Source: Sporosarcina sp. D27
GTDB taxonomy: Bacteria; Bacillota; Bacilli; Bacillales_A; Planococcaceae
Direction: 5' to 3'
Assembly: GCF_000586555.1 (NCBI RefSeq)
Contig: NZ_AZUC01000047.1
Location: 248,001 to 312,000 of the forward strand
DNA: 64,000 nt
A model generated the notes under the pieces. It was not told the origin of the DNA and did not search any database. It saw only the letters and a list, made by a program, of their open reading frames with translations. Both the position numbers and the translations under genes were made by a program. Positions within the stretch are counted from its first letter, which is position 1, and every line of letters starts with the position of its first letter. Positions 57,229 through 64,000 of this stretch are shown in pieces.

Positions 57229-58007
57229 CTGTTAGCCGCCTTTCTTGCGATCATTGTCTTGATCGGTTCAAATGTTTTCCGATGGTGAATGCTTGGACCA
57301 TAATCCTGGAGCGCATCCAAGTGTTCTGGCGTACCATATCCTGCATGTTTATCAAAACGATACATTGGATATTCGCCGTGTAATTCATCCATCAACTGAT
57401 CTCTTGTCGTTTTCGCAAGTATGGAAGCAGCAGCTATCGCTAAACTTTGAGCATCTCCTTTAACAATCGAGGCAGATGGACAGCTTACAGTTAGTGGCAT
57501 CGCATCTGCAAGGACTTGATCGGGTTCAATAGGCAATGTGCGAATTGCCTGTTCCATCGATTCGCGTGTCGCTGCATAAATATTGATTTCATCGATTCGC
57601 TTTGCTGATTGCACATGAACAGACCAAGCTACCGAGATTCGTTTGATAATTTCTGCAAGGCGTTCACGTTCTTTCTTAGGGATTTGTTTAGAATCATCCA
57701 ATCCGATCAGCTCGTCTGCTTCAAGTGGAAGAATAACAGCTGCTGTCACAACAGGACCTGCTAAAGGTCCCCTTCCAGCTTCGTCAGTCCCCGCTACTTG
57801 AGCACCTTCAAATGGCGCATACGAAGCATCAAACTGCTGTTTCTCTATGTGGCTAGCCATAGCAGCGCAGCGTTTATCATACGCTCTATTCCAGCTAATA
57901 AGCGCTTGTTGTACTCCTTTACGTTCATCCTTTGTCAACTCTGCCATCCACGGCTCAGGCTCGTTCGTTTCTTTTAGTCGTAATTTAATCGCTTGTATTG
58001 TTTTCAC
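57225..58007 (-). CDS. rnhB: Ribonuclease HII
   Basis: Cleaves RNA in RNA-DNA hybrids and single ribonucleotides in DNA. The 260-aa protein has an N-terminal extension (TIQAIKLRLKETNEPEPWMA) typical of Bacillus RNase HII, the catalytic DEAGRGPLAGPVVTAAVIL, then GLDDSKQIPKKERERL, VLADAMPLTV and YPMYRFDKHAGYGTPEHLDA. A GTG at 58007 with GAAGGTGAG upstream is preferred; an ATG five codons earlier lacks SD spacing. Confidence 0.96.
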   Translation of the reverse strand: MKTIQAIKLRLKETNEPEPWMAELTKDERKGVQQALISWNRAYDKRCAAMASHIEKQQFDASYAPFEGAQVAGTDEAGRGPLAGPVVTAAVILPLEADELIGLDDSKQIPKKERERLAEIIKRISVAWSVHVQSAKRIDEINIYAATRESMEQAIRTLPIEPDQVLADAMPLTVSCPSASIVKGDAQSLAIAAASILAKTTRDQLMDELHGEYPMYRFDKHAGYGTPEHLDALQDYGPSIHHRKTFEPIKTMIARKAANR

Positions 58008-58045
58008 ACGCTCACCTTCCATCCCTCTTCAACTCCATACTTCAT

Positions 58046-58070
58046 TTATCGGCTACTCCACTGATTTTTA
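58046..58070 (-). promoter_or_regulatory. Sigma-D-like -10 element upstream of rnhB-ylqG-ylqH
   Basis: GCCGATAA on the minus strand matches the sigma-D -10 GCCGATAT at 7 of 8 bases. A TAAA lies upstream, but only 13 nt away instead of the usual 15. It follows the rbgA terminator hairpin, so a promoter would make sense here. Confidence 0.35.
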
Positions 58071-58077
58071 GATATAC

Positions 58078-58107
58078 AAAAGCCGAAGCCGGGTGCCGGC
58101 TCCGGCT
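58078..58107 (-). terminator. Hairpin terminator after rbgA
   Basis: Stem AGCCGGAGCCGG / CCGGCTTCGGCT (one G-U) with CA-CC loop, followed by only TTTTG. It begins 3 nt after the rbgA stop codon. Confidence 0.6.
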
Positions 58108-58110
58108 AGA

Positions 58111-58965
58111 TCACTCTTGTTCTTCAGTCCAGTCGAATGTTAACCTTCCAAAATTACCTGTTCTGACATCTTGTATGATTAGCTCTGCAACTTTATCGTA
58201 GTCAATTTCTCCACCAGTTGTATACGCTTTACGCCGTGCTCCCACTGCTTCGAACAGCTCTGCTGTGTTGTCCTCTACAGTATCAAAGCCATATCGTTCT
58301 TCTAACCGCTCTGAATAACGATTGGATAAGAATGTTAATCCGTACATCGCTAAATCTTCCATGTTTACAATCGTATCTTTAATAGCACCCGTCAGCGCAA
58401 GTTTTTGACCTGTCTCAGGATCTTCAAACTTTGGCCATAGAATTCCCGGTGTATCGAGAAGCTCTAATTCTTTTTCGTACTTAATCCATTGCTGAGCTTT
58501 TGTGACGCCTGGCTTGTTTCCTGTTTTCGCTATGTTCTTATGAGCAAGTCTATTGATCAGCGTTGATTTTCCAACGTTCGGAATTCCAACAATCATCGCT
58601 CGAATTGCACCTGGTCTGATCCCACGCTTTTTCATCCGCTCAATTTTAGGCGCTAACACTTCTTTAGCTACCTTCGTTACTGCCTGTAGTCCTTTGCCTT
58701 CAAACGAGTTAATTGCGACTGCACGAATGCCTTGCTCATCAAAATATCGGATCCATTTAGCAGTTTCATGTTCATCCGCCAAATCCATTTTGTTTAGTAT
58801 TAGTATTCTTGGTTTTTGATGAATGACTTCATCAATCATCGGGTTCCGAGAAGACAATGGAAGCCGTGCATCTACAAGTTCAAATACAATATCTACAAGT
58901 TTCAACTGTTCAGTTACTTCTCTTCGGGCTTTCGCCATGTGACCGGGAAACCATTGAATGGTCAT
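58111..58965 (-). CDS. rbgA: Ribosome biogenesis GTPase RbgA (YlqF)
   Basis: Circularly permuted GTPase needed for late 50S assembly. The 284-aa protein starts [20 protein letters not shown]. The G motifs are in permuted order: NKMDLAD (G4) before [14 protein letters not shown] (G1), then DTPGILWP (G3). The C-terminal domain has [20 protein letters not shown]. Length and all motifs are typical. It follows lepB by 17 nt. Confidence 0.97.
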   Translation of the reverse strand: MTIQWFPGHMAKARREVTEQLKLVDIVFELVDARLPLSSRNPMIDEVIHQKPRILILNKMDLADEHETAKWIRYFDEQGIRAVAINSFEGKGLQAVTKVAKEVLAPKIERMKKRGIRPGAIRAMIVGIPNVGKSTLINRLAHKNIAKTGNKPGVTKAQQWIKYEKELELLDTPGILWPKFEDPETGQKLALTGAIKDTIVNMEDLAMYGLTFLSNRYSERLEERYGFDTVEDNTAELFEAVGARRKAYTTGGEIDYDKVAELIIQDVRTGNFGRLTFDWTEEQE

Positions 58966-58982
58966 CTGCTCCCCCTACTTTC

Positions 58983-59540
58983 TCAATCCACTAGTCCGAT
59001 ATCATCCATCGGCCAGAAAACAAATTTTGTTGTACCTATAATTTCATCAATATCAACGGCACCAATATGCCGTGAGTCATTACTTTTTCTTCGATTATCC
59101 CCCATTACAAACACATGCCCTTCAGGAACGGTTTGCTGTTGAATCTTCTCTTCCAACGTAAAGTCTTCAGTTAGTGTGCCTTCTGTAATTTCTTTTTTAT
59201 ATGCATCCAGATAAGGTTCTGGATACGCTTGATCATTTATATAAAGAACATCATCTTTATACTCCACGGTATCACCAGGTAGTCCAATGACGCGTTTAAT
59301 ATAATCTTTCTGTTCAGGTGCATGGAATACAACTATATCGAAACGATCAGGCTTGCCAATCGAATAACTGATTTTGTTCACAATCATTTTGTCGCCGTCT
59401 TCCAGTGTTGGCATCATGGATACTCCATCTACAACAATCGGCGTGAAGAGAAAAACACGAATGACCGCTGCAATTCCAAATGCAATAAGTAGCGCTTTCA
59501 CCCATTCATAGGTTTCATTTTTCTTTTTCTTTTCATCCAT
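58983..59540 (-). CDS. lepB: Type I signal peptidase
   Basis: Membrane serine protease that removes signal peptides of exported proteins. The 185-aa protein has one N-terminal membrane helix (about residues 15-35), catalytic Ser41 in VDGVSMMPTL, and Lys82 in KDYIKRVIGLPGDTVE. The box E motif is VMGDNRRKSNDSRHIGAV. This is the short Gram-positive P-type enzyme. It has its own promoter overlapping the rplS terminator tail. Confidence 0.96.
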   Translation of the reverse strand: MDEKKKKNETYEWVKALLIAFGIAAVIRVFLFTPIVVDGVSMMPTLEDGDKMIVNKISYSIGKPDRFDIVVFHAPEQKDYIKRVIGLPGDTVEYKDDVLYINDQAYPEPYLDAYKKEITEGTLTEDFTLEEKIQQQTVPEGHVFVMGDNRRKSNDSRHIGAVDIDEIIGTTKFVFWPMDDIGLVD

Positions 59541-59569
59541 GCCAATGCCCCCTGTAGTCTATTAAACCT

Positions 59570-59598
59570 ATTGTACCTTCAATTCGACTTAGAGGCAA
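59570..59598 (-). promoter_or_regulatory. Sigma-A promoter for lepB-rbgA
   Basis: TTGCCT, 17 nt, TACAAT on the minus strand. The -35 starts right after the U-tract of the rplS terminator. Confidence 0.5.
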
Positions 59599-59630
59599 AA
59601 AGAAAGGAGGCCGTATAAACGGTCTCCTGA
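59597..59630 (-). terminator. Intrinsic terminator after rplS
   Basis: Stem GGAGACCGT / ACGGCCTCC with loop TTAT, followed by TTTCTTTTT. It begins about 15 nt after the rplS stop. Confidence 0.85.
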
Positions 59631-59641
59631 TCTTTCTATGC

Positions 59642-59986
59642 TTATCGAAGTTCTTTGATACGTGCAGCTTTTCCGCGTAGGTTGCGAAGGTAGTACAACT
59701 TCGCACGACGTACTTTACCACGACGAGTGACTTCTAATTTTGCGATTTTTGGTGTGTGTACAGGGAATGTACGCTCCACGCCAACACCGTTAGAGATTTT
59801 GCGAACTGTGAATGACTCACTGATTCCGCCTCCACGACGCTTAATAACGACACCTTCAAATAGCTGAATACGCTCGCGCGTTCCTTCAACGATTTTTACG
59901 TGCAAACGCACTGTGTCTCCCGGACGGAATGCCGGTAGATCGCTTTTAAGCTGATCTTTTGTAATATCTGCAATTAGTTGTTGCAT
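59642..59986 (-). CDS. rplS: 50S ribosomal protein L19
   Basis: Large-subunit protein at the 30S-50S interface. The 114-aa protein has [59 protein letters not shown] and ends [20 protein letters not shown], fully typical. A strong promoter and a structured leader precede it, so it is transcribed separately from trmD. Confidence 0.98.
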   Translation of the reverse strand: MQQLIADITKDQLKSDLPAFRPGDTVRLHVKIVEGTRERIQLFEGVVIKRRGGGISESFTVRKISNGVGVERTFPVHTPKIAKLEVTRRGKVRRAKLYYLRNLRGKAARIKELR

Positions 59987-60019
59987 GATTTTTTCTCTCC
60001 TATCCTTAGAGGCTCTTGC

Positions 60020-60071
60020 GATGAAAGACCGCAGCGGAACATCAGTTAAGTATGTGCTTACATAGAAGCAC
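60020..60071 (-). promoter_or_regulatory. Structured rplS leader (L19-leader-like)
   Basis: The leader can form GTGCTT / AAGCAC (60054-60071) and a second element GATG...CCG / CGG...CATC (60020-60043) before the SD. Firmicutes rplS genes are known to carry a conserved L19 leader; the fold and position fit. Direct autoregulation by L19 is inferred. Confidence 0.55.
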
Positions 60072-60078
60072 GTATATC

Positions 60079-60107
60079 ATATTAGCATAAACCGTAGTTG
60101 TGTGCAA
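60079..60107 (-). promoter_or_regulatory. Sigma-A promoter for rplS
   Basis: TTGCAC, 17 nt, TAATAT with an extended -10 TGC, on the minus strand, directly after the trmD stop. Confidence 0.72.
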
Positions 60108-60110
60108 CAT

Positions 60111-60848
60111 TCACCGGTTAGATTTCAGTCGCTTCAATATCTTTTCTTGTTCAGGAGACAACGACATGTTGTCTAACAAATCAGGGCGACGTTCGAGTGT
60201 ACGTTTAAGTGATTGCTCCGTACGCCACTTGTCAATTTCACCATGGTTGCCCGATAGTAAAACATCTGGCACAGAAAGACCTTTATAGGTAGCTGGACGT
60301 GTATAGTGCGGATGCTCAAGCATTCCAGTTGAAAAAGAATCTTCCACGGAAGAAACATTATTCCCTAGCACTCCCGGAAGCAAGCGCACGACGCTATCAA
60401 TAATCGCCATCGATGCAATTTCACCGCCAGTTAATACAAAATCTCCGAGTGAGAGTTCGTCTGTCACAAGATGTTCGCGAATCCTCTCATCATATCCTTC
60501 ATAATGGCCACAGATGAAAACAAGGTTCTCCTCTAACGCCAGCTCCTCAGCTTTAGCCTGGGTGAAACGTTCTCCCTGGGGACACATCAGAATGACTCGA
60601 GGCGGCTTTGTAGCATCCTTTGTGACAGCTTCAACCGCATTGAAGAGCGGTTCTGGCTTCAATACCATCCCCGCACCACCACCATACGGATAATCATCCA
60701 CTTTGTGATGCTTATTCTCGGAGTAGTTTCGGAAATCAGTAACTGAAAATGAGACAGCTTTGTTCTCTTGGGCTTTCTTCAGAATCGAAGTATGGAGGAC
60801 CCCTTCGAACATTTCTGGAAACAACGAGAGAATATTGATGTTCATCAT
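60111..60848 (-). CDS. trmD: tRNA (guanine-N1)-methyltransferase TrmD
   Basis: Methylates G37 of tRNAs. The 245-aa protein has the deep-trefoil-knot SPOUT sequence: [76 protein letters not shown] and [20 protein letters not shown]. Length is normal. Its ATG overlaps the rimM stop, so translation is coupled. Confidence 0.97.
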   Translation of the reverse strand: MMNINILSLFPEMFEGVLHTSILKKAQENKAVSFSVTDFRNYSENKHHKVDDYPYGGGAGMVLKPEPLFNAVEAVTKDATKPPRVILMCPQGERFTQAKAEELALEENLVFICGHYEGYDERIREHLVTDELSLGDFVLTGGEIASMAIIDSVVRLLPGVLGNNVSSVEDSFSTGMLEHPHYTRPATYKGLSVPDVLLSGNHGEIDKWRTEQSLKRTLERRPDLLDNMSLSPEQEKILKRLKSNR

Positions 60849-61360
60849 GAAAGAAGCCCTTCCATGACCTCAATCGTAATTTTCTTATTTTTGATATCGA
60901 TTTCTTTGACGATCTCTTCAATATAAGGAATGTAGTGGGGTTTCCCTTGAGCTGGTGTAACTGTCCACACATCGTTTGCGCCGGTTTCTAATATGTCTGT
61001 AACGGTGCCGATTGAGTCCCCTTCGAGAGTGACAACATCGCATCCTATAATTTCGTGATAATAGAATTCGTTTTCCTCGAGTTCACCAAGTTGTTTCTCT
61101 GATATTTTCAGCATCCCGGTTTTGTATTTTTCTACATGGCTAAGGTTGAAGTGATTTTCAAAAGTGAGCAAGTAGAAATTTTTGTGACGGCGGGATCCAG
61201 AGATTTTGAGCTTTATCGGTGTAGTTTCGTTTGGCATGAACAGGGATAGTTCACTACCGACTGCAAAGCGCTCTTCAGGAAAGTCTGTCCGAGGTGTGAC
61301 ACGAACTTCACCTTGTACTCCGTGCGTATTGACGAGTTGCCCGACGTTAAACCATTGCAT
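60845..61360 (-). CDS. rimM: 16S rRNA processing protein RimM
   Basis: Assists 30S head maturation by binding S19. The 171-aa protein has the N-terminal beta-barrel ([20 protein letters not shown]) and a C-terminal PRC-barrel ([40 protein letters not shown]). The [11 protein letters not shown] motif is diagnostic. A terminator hairpin separates it from khpA upstream. Confidence 0.96.
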   Translation of the reverse strand: MQWFNVGQLVNTHGVQGEVRVTPRTDFPEERFAVGSELSLFMPNETTPIKLKISGSRRHKNFYLLTFENHFNLSHVEKYKTGMLKISEKQLGELEENEFYYHEIIGCDVVTLEGDSIGTVTDILETGANDVWTVTPAQGKPHYIPYIEEIVKEIDIKNKKITIEVMEGLLS

Positions 61361-61415
61361 GGTTCATTCACTTCCTTTGTTCATTTATAGGGTGTTAAAA
61401 ATTCATTGATATAGA

Positions 61416-61440
61416 AAAAGAGAGGAACCGAGGCTCCTCC
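61416..61440 (-). terminator. Terminator-like hairpin after khpA
   Basis: Stem GGAGGAGCC / GGTTCCTCT-type pairing followed by CTTTTTC on the minus strand, between khpA and rimM. No promoter is evident before rimM, so it probably attenuates. Confidence 0.65.
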
Positions 61441-61452
61441 CTTTACGCAGTG

Positions 61453-61686
61453 TTAGTCAACGATATCAAGGTAAACTCGTTTACCTCGGTGGCTGCCTGC
61501 AGCTGATGTAACAATTGTCCGTATCGCATCTGCGACACGTCCTTGCTTTCCAATGATCTTCCCCATATCTTCAGGGTGGACAGAAAGTTTGTAGGCAACC
61601 CGATTCGTTTGCTCATCCTGTTCGACGTGAATCGCTTCGGGATAATCGACTAACGGTTTTACGATTGTCTTAATCAGCTGCTCCAT
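61453..61686 (-). CDS. khpA: KH-domain RNA-binding protein KhpA (YlqC)
   Basis: A 77-aa single KH-domain protein that pairs with KhpB/Jag in Gram-positives and affects cell elongation and sRNA-type regulation. It shows LSVHPEDMGKIIGKQGRVAD (GxxG loop GKQG) and AIRTIVTSAAGSHRGKRVYL. Length is typical. It lies 15 nt after rpsP in the conserved ffh-rpsP-khpA-rimM-trmD order. Confidence 0.95.
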   Translation of the reverse strand: MEQLIKTIVKPLVDYPEAIHVEQDEQTNRVAYKLSVHPEDMGKIIGKQGRVADAIRTIVTSAAGSHRGKRVYLDIVD

Positions 61687-61701
61687 CAGCGCACCTCCTG
61701 A

Positions 61702-61974
61702 TTACTTGCTAAGTTTTACGTTATGGAATTTCTCCATGATGCCTTGTTCTGACAACAAGTTACGAACTGTATCAGATGGCTTAGCGCCTTTCTGCATCCA
61801 ATCCAAAACTTTTGCTTCGTCAATTTTCACTTCAGCCGGCTTTGTAAGCGGGTTGTAAGTTCCAACTGTTTCGATTTGACGGCCATCACGAGGAGCTCGT
61901 GAATCTGCTACTACGATACGATAGAAAGGTGATTTCTTTGCACCCATACGTTTAAGACGAATTTTTACTGACAT
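61702..61974 (-). CDS. rpsP: 30S ribosomal protein S16
   Basis: Small-subunit assembly protein. The 90-aa protein has [40 protein letters not shown] and [20 protein letters not shown], fully typical. The ATG at 61974 has GGAGGTG about 9 nt upstream; the longer frame is not conserved. It has its own promoter after ffh. Confidence 0.98.
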   Translation of the reverse strand: MSVKIRLKRMGAKKSPFYRIVVADSRAPRDGRQIETVGTYNPLTKPAEVKIDEAKVLDWMQKGAKPSDTVRNLLSEQGIMEKFHNVKLSK

Positions 61975-62012
61975 TTTTAGTTGCACCTCCGAATAGTTTC
62001 ACACAAGATAGT

Positions 62013-62041
62013 ATATTATCAAGCTTTTTGTTGTTTGTAAA
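62013..62041 (-). promoter_or_regulatory. Sigma-A promoter for rpsP-khpA-rimM-trmD
   Basis: TTTACA, 17 nt, TAATAT with an upstream TGA (extended -10) on the minus strand. The start lies about 35 nt before rpsP. Confidence 0.7.
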
Positions 62042-62062
62042 GTGTTTTTTCTTAACACCTTG
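62039..62062 (-). terminator. Weak terminator-like hairpin after ffh
   Basis: Short stem GTGTT / AACAC with A-rich loop followed by TTTAC; it overlaps the -35 of the rpsP promoter. Low strength. Confidence 0.35.
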
Positions 62063-62076
62063 TTTTTTGAATGGAA

Positions 62077-63432
62077 TTACTTAAAAAAAGCATCCATTCC
62101 CGGCATTTTCATCTTCTTTTTACCACGTTGTTGTGCCCCGGTCATCTGCTTGACCATCTTTTTCATTTCTTCAAACTGCTTCAGTAATCGGTTGACCTCC
62201 TGGATCGAAGTGCCTGATCCTTTTGCAATTCTTTTTTTACGACTTGCGTTAATCATCTCAGGGGTAGTGCGTTCTTGCGTTGTCATCGAATAGATGACTG
62301 CTTCCACTTTCCCCATTTGGCTCTCATCGACTTTGGCATTGTCGAGGCCTTTGATTTTATTAAAACCTGGCATCATTTTCAAAATCTCGTCAAGTGGCCC
62401 CATTTGCTTCACTTGTTGCAACTGGTCTAGGAAATCATCCAAAGTAAAGGTTTGTGTGCGAAGCTTTTGTTCAAGTTCTTTCGCTTTGTCTTCATCGACA
62501 TTTTCCTGAGCTTTTTCAATGAGAGACATCACATCACCCATGCCAAGAATCCGTGAGGCCATACGTTCAGGATGGAACGGCTCAAGCGCATCCATTTTTT
62601 CACCCATACCGACATATTTGATGGGCTTTTGAGTAACTGAACGAATTGAAAGTGCTGCACCACCACGTGTATCTCCATCAAGCTTTGTAAGAGCGACACC
62701 TGTAATACCAATCGCATCATCAAAGTTTTTTGCTACGTTTACTGCATCTTGACCAGTCATAGCGTCTACAACGAGGAATACCTCATCAGGCGATGAAAGT
62801 TCACGAATATCTTTCAACTCTTGCATAAGAGTTTCATCAATGTGCAATCGTCCTGCCGTATCAATAATTACAACGTCATTGTGATCCTCATCTGCTTTTT
62901 TGAATGCTTGGCGAACAATTTCCACGGGTGAGATATCTGTCCCCATAGAAAAAACAGGAATCGTCAATTGCTTCCCTATCGTTTCCAACTGCTGGATTGC
63001 TGCAGGACGATAAACGTCTGCTGCGACGAGTAATGGAGATTTGTTGTTCCGCTTTCGCAACGAATTTGCAAGTTTCCCAGATGTCGTTGTTTTACCGGCA
63101 CCTTGTAAACCAACCATCATAATGACAGTTGGAGACTTACGAGCAAACTGAATAGCTGTTTGCTCTTCTCCCATCAACTTTGTGAGTTCATCTTTTACAA
63201 TTTTCACGACTTGTTGCCCCGGCGTCAGACTCTTCATGACGTCTTGACCAACCGAACGCTCACTTACTGTCTTTACAAACTCTTTTACGACTTTCAAATT
63301 GACATCCGCTTCGATTAATGCAAAGCGGACTTCTCTCATCATTTCTTTTACATCAGCTTCACTAATTTTACCCTTGCCTGTGATTTTCTGAAGCGTCCCT
63401 TGCAGGCGCTGCGCTAATCCTTCAAAAGCCAT
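62077..63432 (-). CDS. ffh: Signal recognition particle protein Ffh
   Basis: SRP GTPase that binds signal peptides of nascent membrane proteins together with scRNA. The 451-aa protein has the N domain, the G domain (GLQGAGKTTTSGKLANSLRK, DVYRPAAIQQLETIGKQL, DTAGRLHIDETLMQELKDI, TKLDGDTRGGAALSI) and a Met-rich M domain ending KKKMKMPGMDAFFK. The ATG at 63432 (MAFEGLAQRLQG) is chosen on conservation and an upstream AGGGGGG; the longer frame overlaps ylxM. Confidence 0.97.
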   Translation of the reverse strand: MAFEGLAQRLQGTLQKITGKGKISEADVKEMMREVRFALIEADVNLKVVKEFVKTVSERSVGQDVMKSLTPGQQVVKIVKDELTKLMGEEQTAIQFARKSPTVIMMVGLQGAGKTTTSGKLANSLRKRNNKSPLLVAADVYRPAAIQQLETIGKQLTIPVFSMGTDISPVEIVRQAFKKADEDHNDVVIIDTAGRLHIDETLMQELKDIRELSSPDEVFLVVDAMTGQDAVNVAKNFDDAIGITGVALTKLDGDTRGGAALSIRSVTQKPIKYVGMGEKMDALEPFHPERMASRILGMGDVMSLIEKAQENVDEDKAKELEQKLRTQTFTLDDFLDQLQQVKQMGPLDEILKMMPGFNKIKGLDNAKVDESQMGKVEAVIYSMTTQERTTPEMINASRKKRIAKGSGTSIQEVNRLLKQFEEMKKMVKQMTGAQQRGKKKMKMPGMDAFFK

Positions 63433-63445
63433 GCATAGAGCCCCC

Positions 63446-63778
63446 CTAGTCGTGTTCTTTAATTTGTTGTAATAAAATTTGCACTTCATCTGTCAGCGCT
63501 TTTTCAGTGGAAAGTCGCTGTTCGATCTGCTCGATTAACTCTGAGCGTTCTTGAAATTTATTGAACAACGAAAGTTTTGCTTCATAGTCTTCAAGCATCG
63601 CTTCTGTTCTGCGGACATTATCATAGACAGCTTGTCTGGACACTTCGTACTCCTCCGCAATTTCGCCTAATGACAAATCATCGAGGTAATACAGTTCCAT
63701 ATAAATTCGCTGCTTATCAGTCAACAGCGATTGGTAAAAATCAAAGAGGAAGTTAACACGGGTTGTTTTCTCTAGCAT
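63446..63778 (-). CDS. ylxM: YlxM-family DNA-binding regulator of SRP operon
   Basis: A 110-aa sigma-70 region-4-like helix-turn-helix protein. It shows [20 protein letters not shown], then [20 protein letters not shown] and [20 protein letters not shown]. YlxM proteins are always encoded just before ffh and are thought to influence SRP assembly. The ATG at 63778 has GGAGGAATT upstream; an additional 19 upstream codons are not supported. Confidence 0.94.
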   Translation of the reverse strand: MLEKTTRVNFLFDFYQSLLTDKQRIYMELYYLDDLSLGEIAEEYEVSRQAVYDNVRRTEAMLEDYEAKLSLFNKFQERSELIEQIEQRLSTEKALTDEVQILLQQIKEHD

Positions 63779-63841
63779 GCACAATTCCTCCTCAGACCTT
63801 CTCTTAATAGTAGCCCTTACCTCATTCTCCGTCAAGGTATT

Positions 63842-64000
63842 TTACTTGTCTTCAACTTCCTGATCGGCCTCTAATTCCAGTCCGTCAGCAAAAAGACCGT
63901 ACACATACTTCTCAGGGTCGAAAGGCTGTAAATCATCTATACCTTCACCTAACCCTACAAACTTAACAGGGATGTTCAACTTGTTACGGATTGCTAGAAC
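63842..64000 (-). CDS. ftsY: Signal recognition particle receptor FtsY, C-terminal fragment
   Basis: Only the last 52 codons and the stop are present; the gene begins beyond coordinate 64000. The fragment reads [20 protein letters not shown], then [20 protein letters not shown], the conserved end of the FtsY G domain, with a short acidic tail (ADQEVEDK). FtsY is the membrane receptor for SRP. Its position before ylxM-ffh is standard. Confidence 0.95.
   Translation of the reverse strand, partial: VLAIRNKLNIPVKFVGLGEGIDDLQPFDPEKYVYGLFADGLELEADQEVEDK

Noticed and set aside
1..64000. Mobile elements, CRISPR arrays, prophage, tRNA or rRNA genes
   Set aside because: Read for repeats, transposase-like frames and cloverleaf sequences; none seen. 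The whole window is syntenic core chromosome.

Overview
The window is a 64-kb stretch of a low-GC Gram-positive chromosome. It matches the Bacillales housekeeping and motility region that runs from ftsY to infB. Gene order follows the Bacillus subtilis order almost gene for gene. Sequence flavour (CodW-type HslV, FliY instead of FliN, SwrB-like and SwrD proteins, PolC) points to Bacillaceae/Planococcaceae; a Sporosarcina- or Planococcus-like organism is my inference. Every gene I support lies on the minus strand, so transcription runs from coordinate 64000 towards 1. I see no insertion sequence, prophage, CRISPR array, tRNA or rRNA.

In transcription order: (1) 64000-58111 holds the ftsY 3' end, ylxM, ffh, rpsP, khpA, rimM, trmD, rplS, lepB and rbgA (protein targeting, ribosome and tRNA maturation). 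(2) 58007-54959 holds rnhB plus two flagellum-like genes, ylqG (split by an in-frame TGA) and ylqH (a stand-alone FlhB C-terminal domain). (3) 54830-45161 holds sucCD, dprA, topA, trmFO, xerC and hslVU. (4) 45079-44303 is codY. (5) 43937-18016 is a 26-kb fla/che operon from flgB to cheD encoding the basal body, type III export apparatus, hook, C-ring switch and chemotaxis proteins. (6) A strong terminator ends that operon; sigD, a small disordered protein and a SwrB-like gene follow behind a separate extended -10 promoter. (7) 16116-10161 holds rpsB, tsf, pyrH, frr, uppS, cdsA and dxr. (8) 10116-2836 holds rasP, a strongly degenerate prolyl-tRNA synthetase homologue, and polC. (9) 2525-1 holds rimP, nusA, rnpM, rplGA and the start of infB, behind a good extended -10 promoter and a structured leader.

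The most unusual items are the following. The proS-locus protein keeps an intact reading frame, an editing (INS) domain and an anticodon-binding domain, but its class II catalytic motifs are eroded. ylqG is interrupted by a single UGA. sigD is uncoupled from the fla/che operon by a terminator. Several leaders are structured: rimP, rpsB, rplS and swrD. Start codons were reassigned where a Shine-Dalgarno (SD) sequence clearly favoured an internal start.
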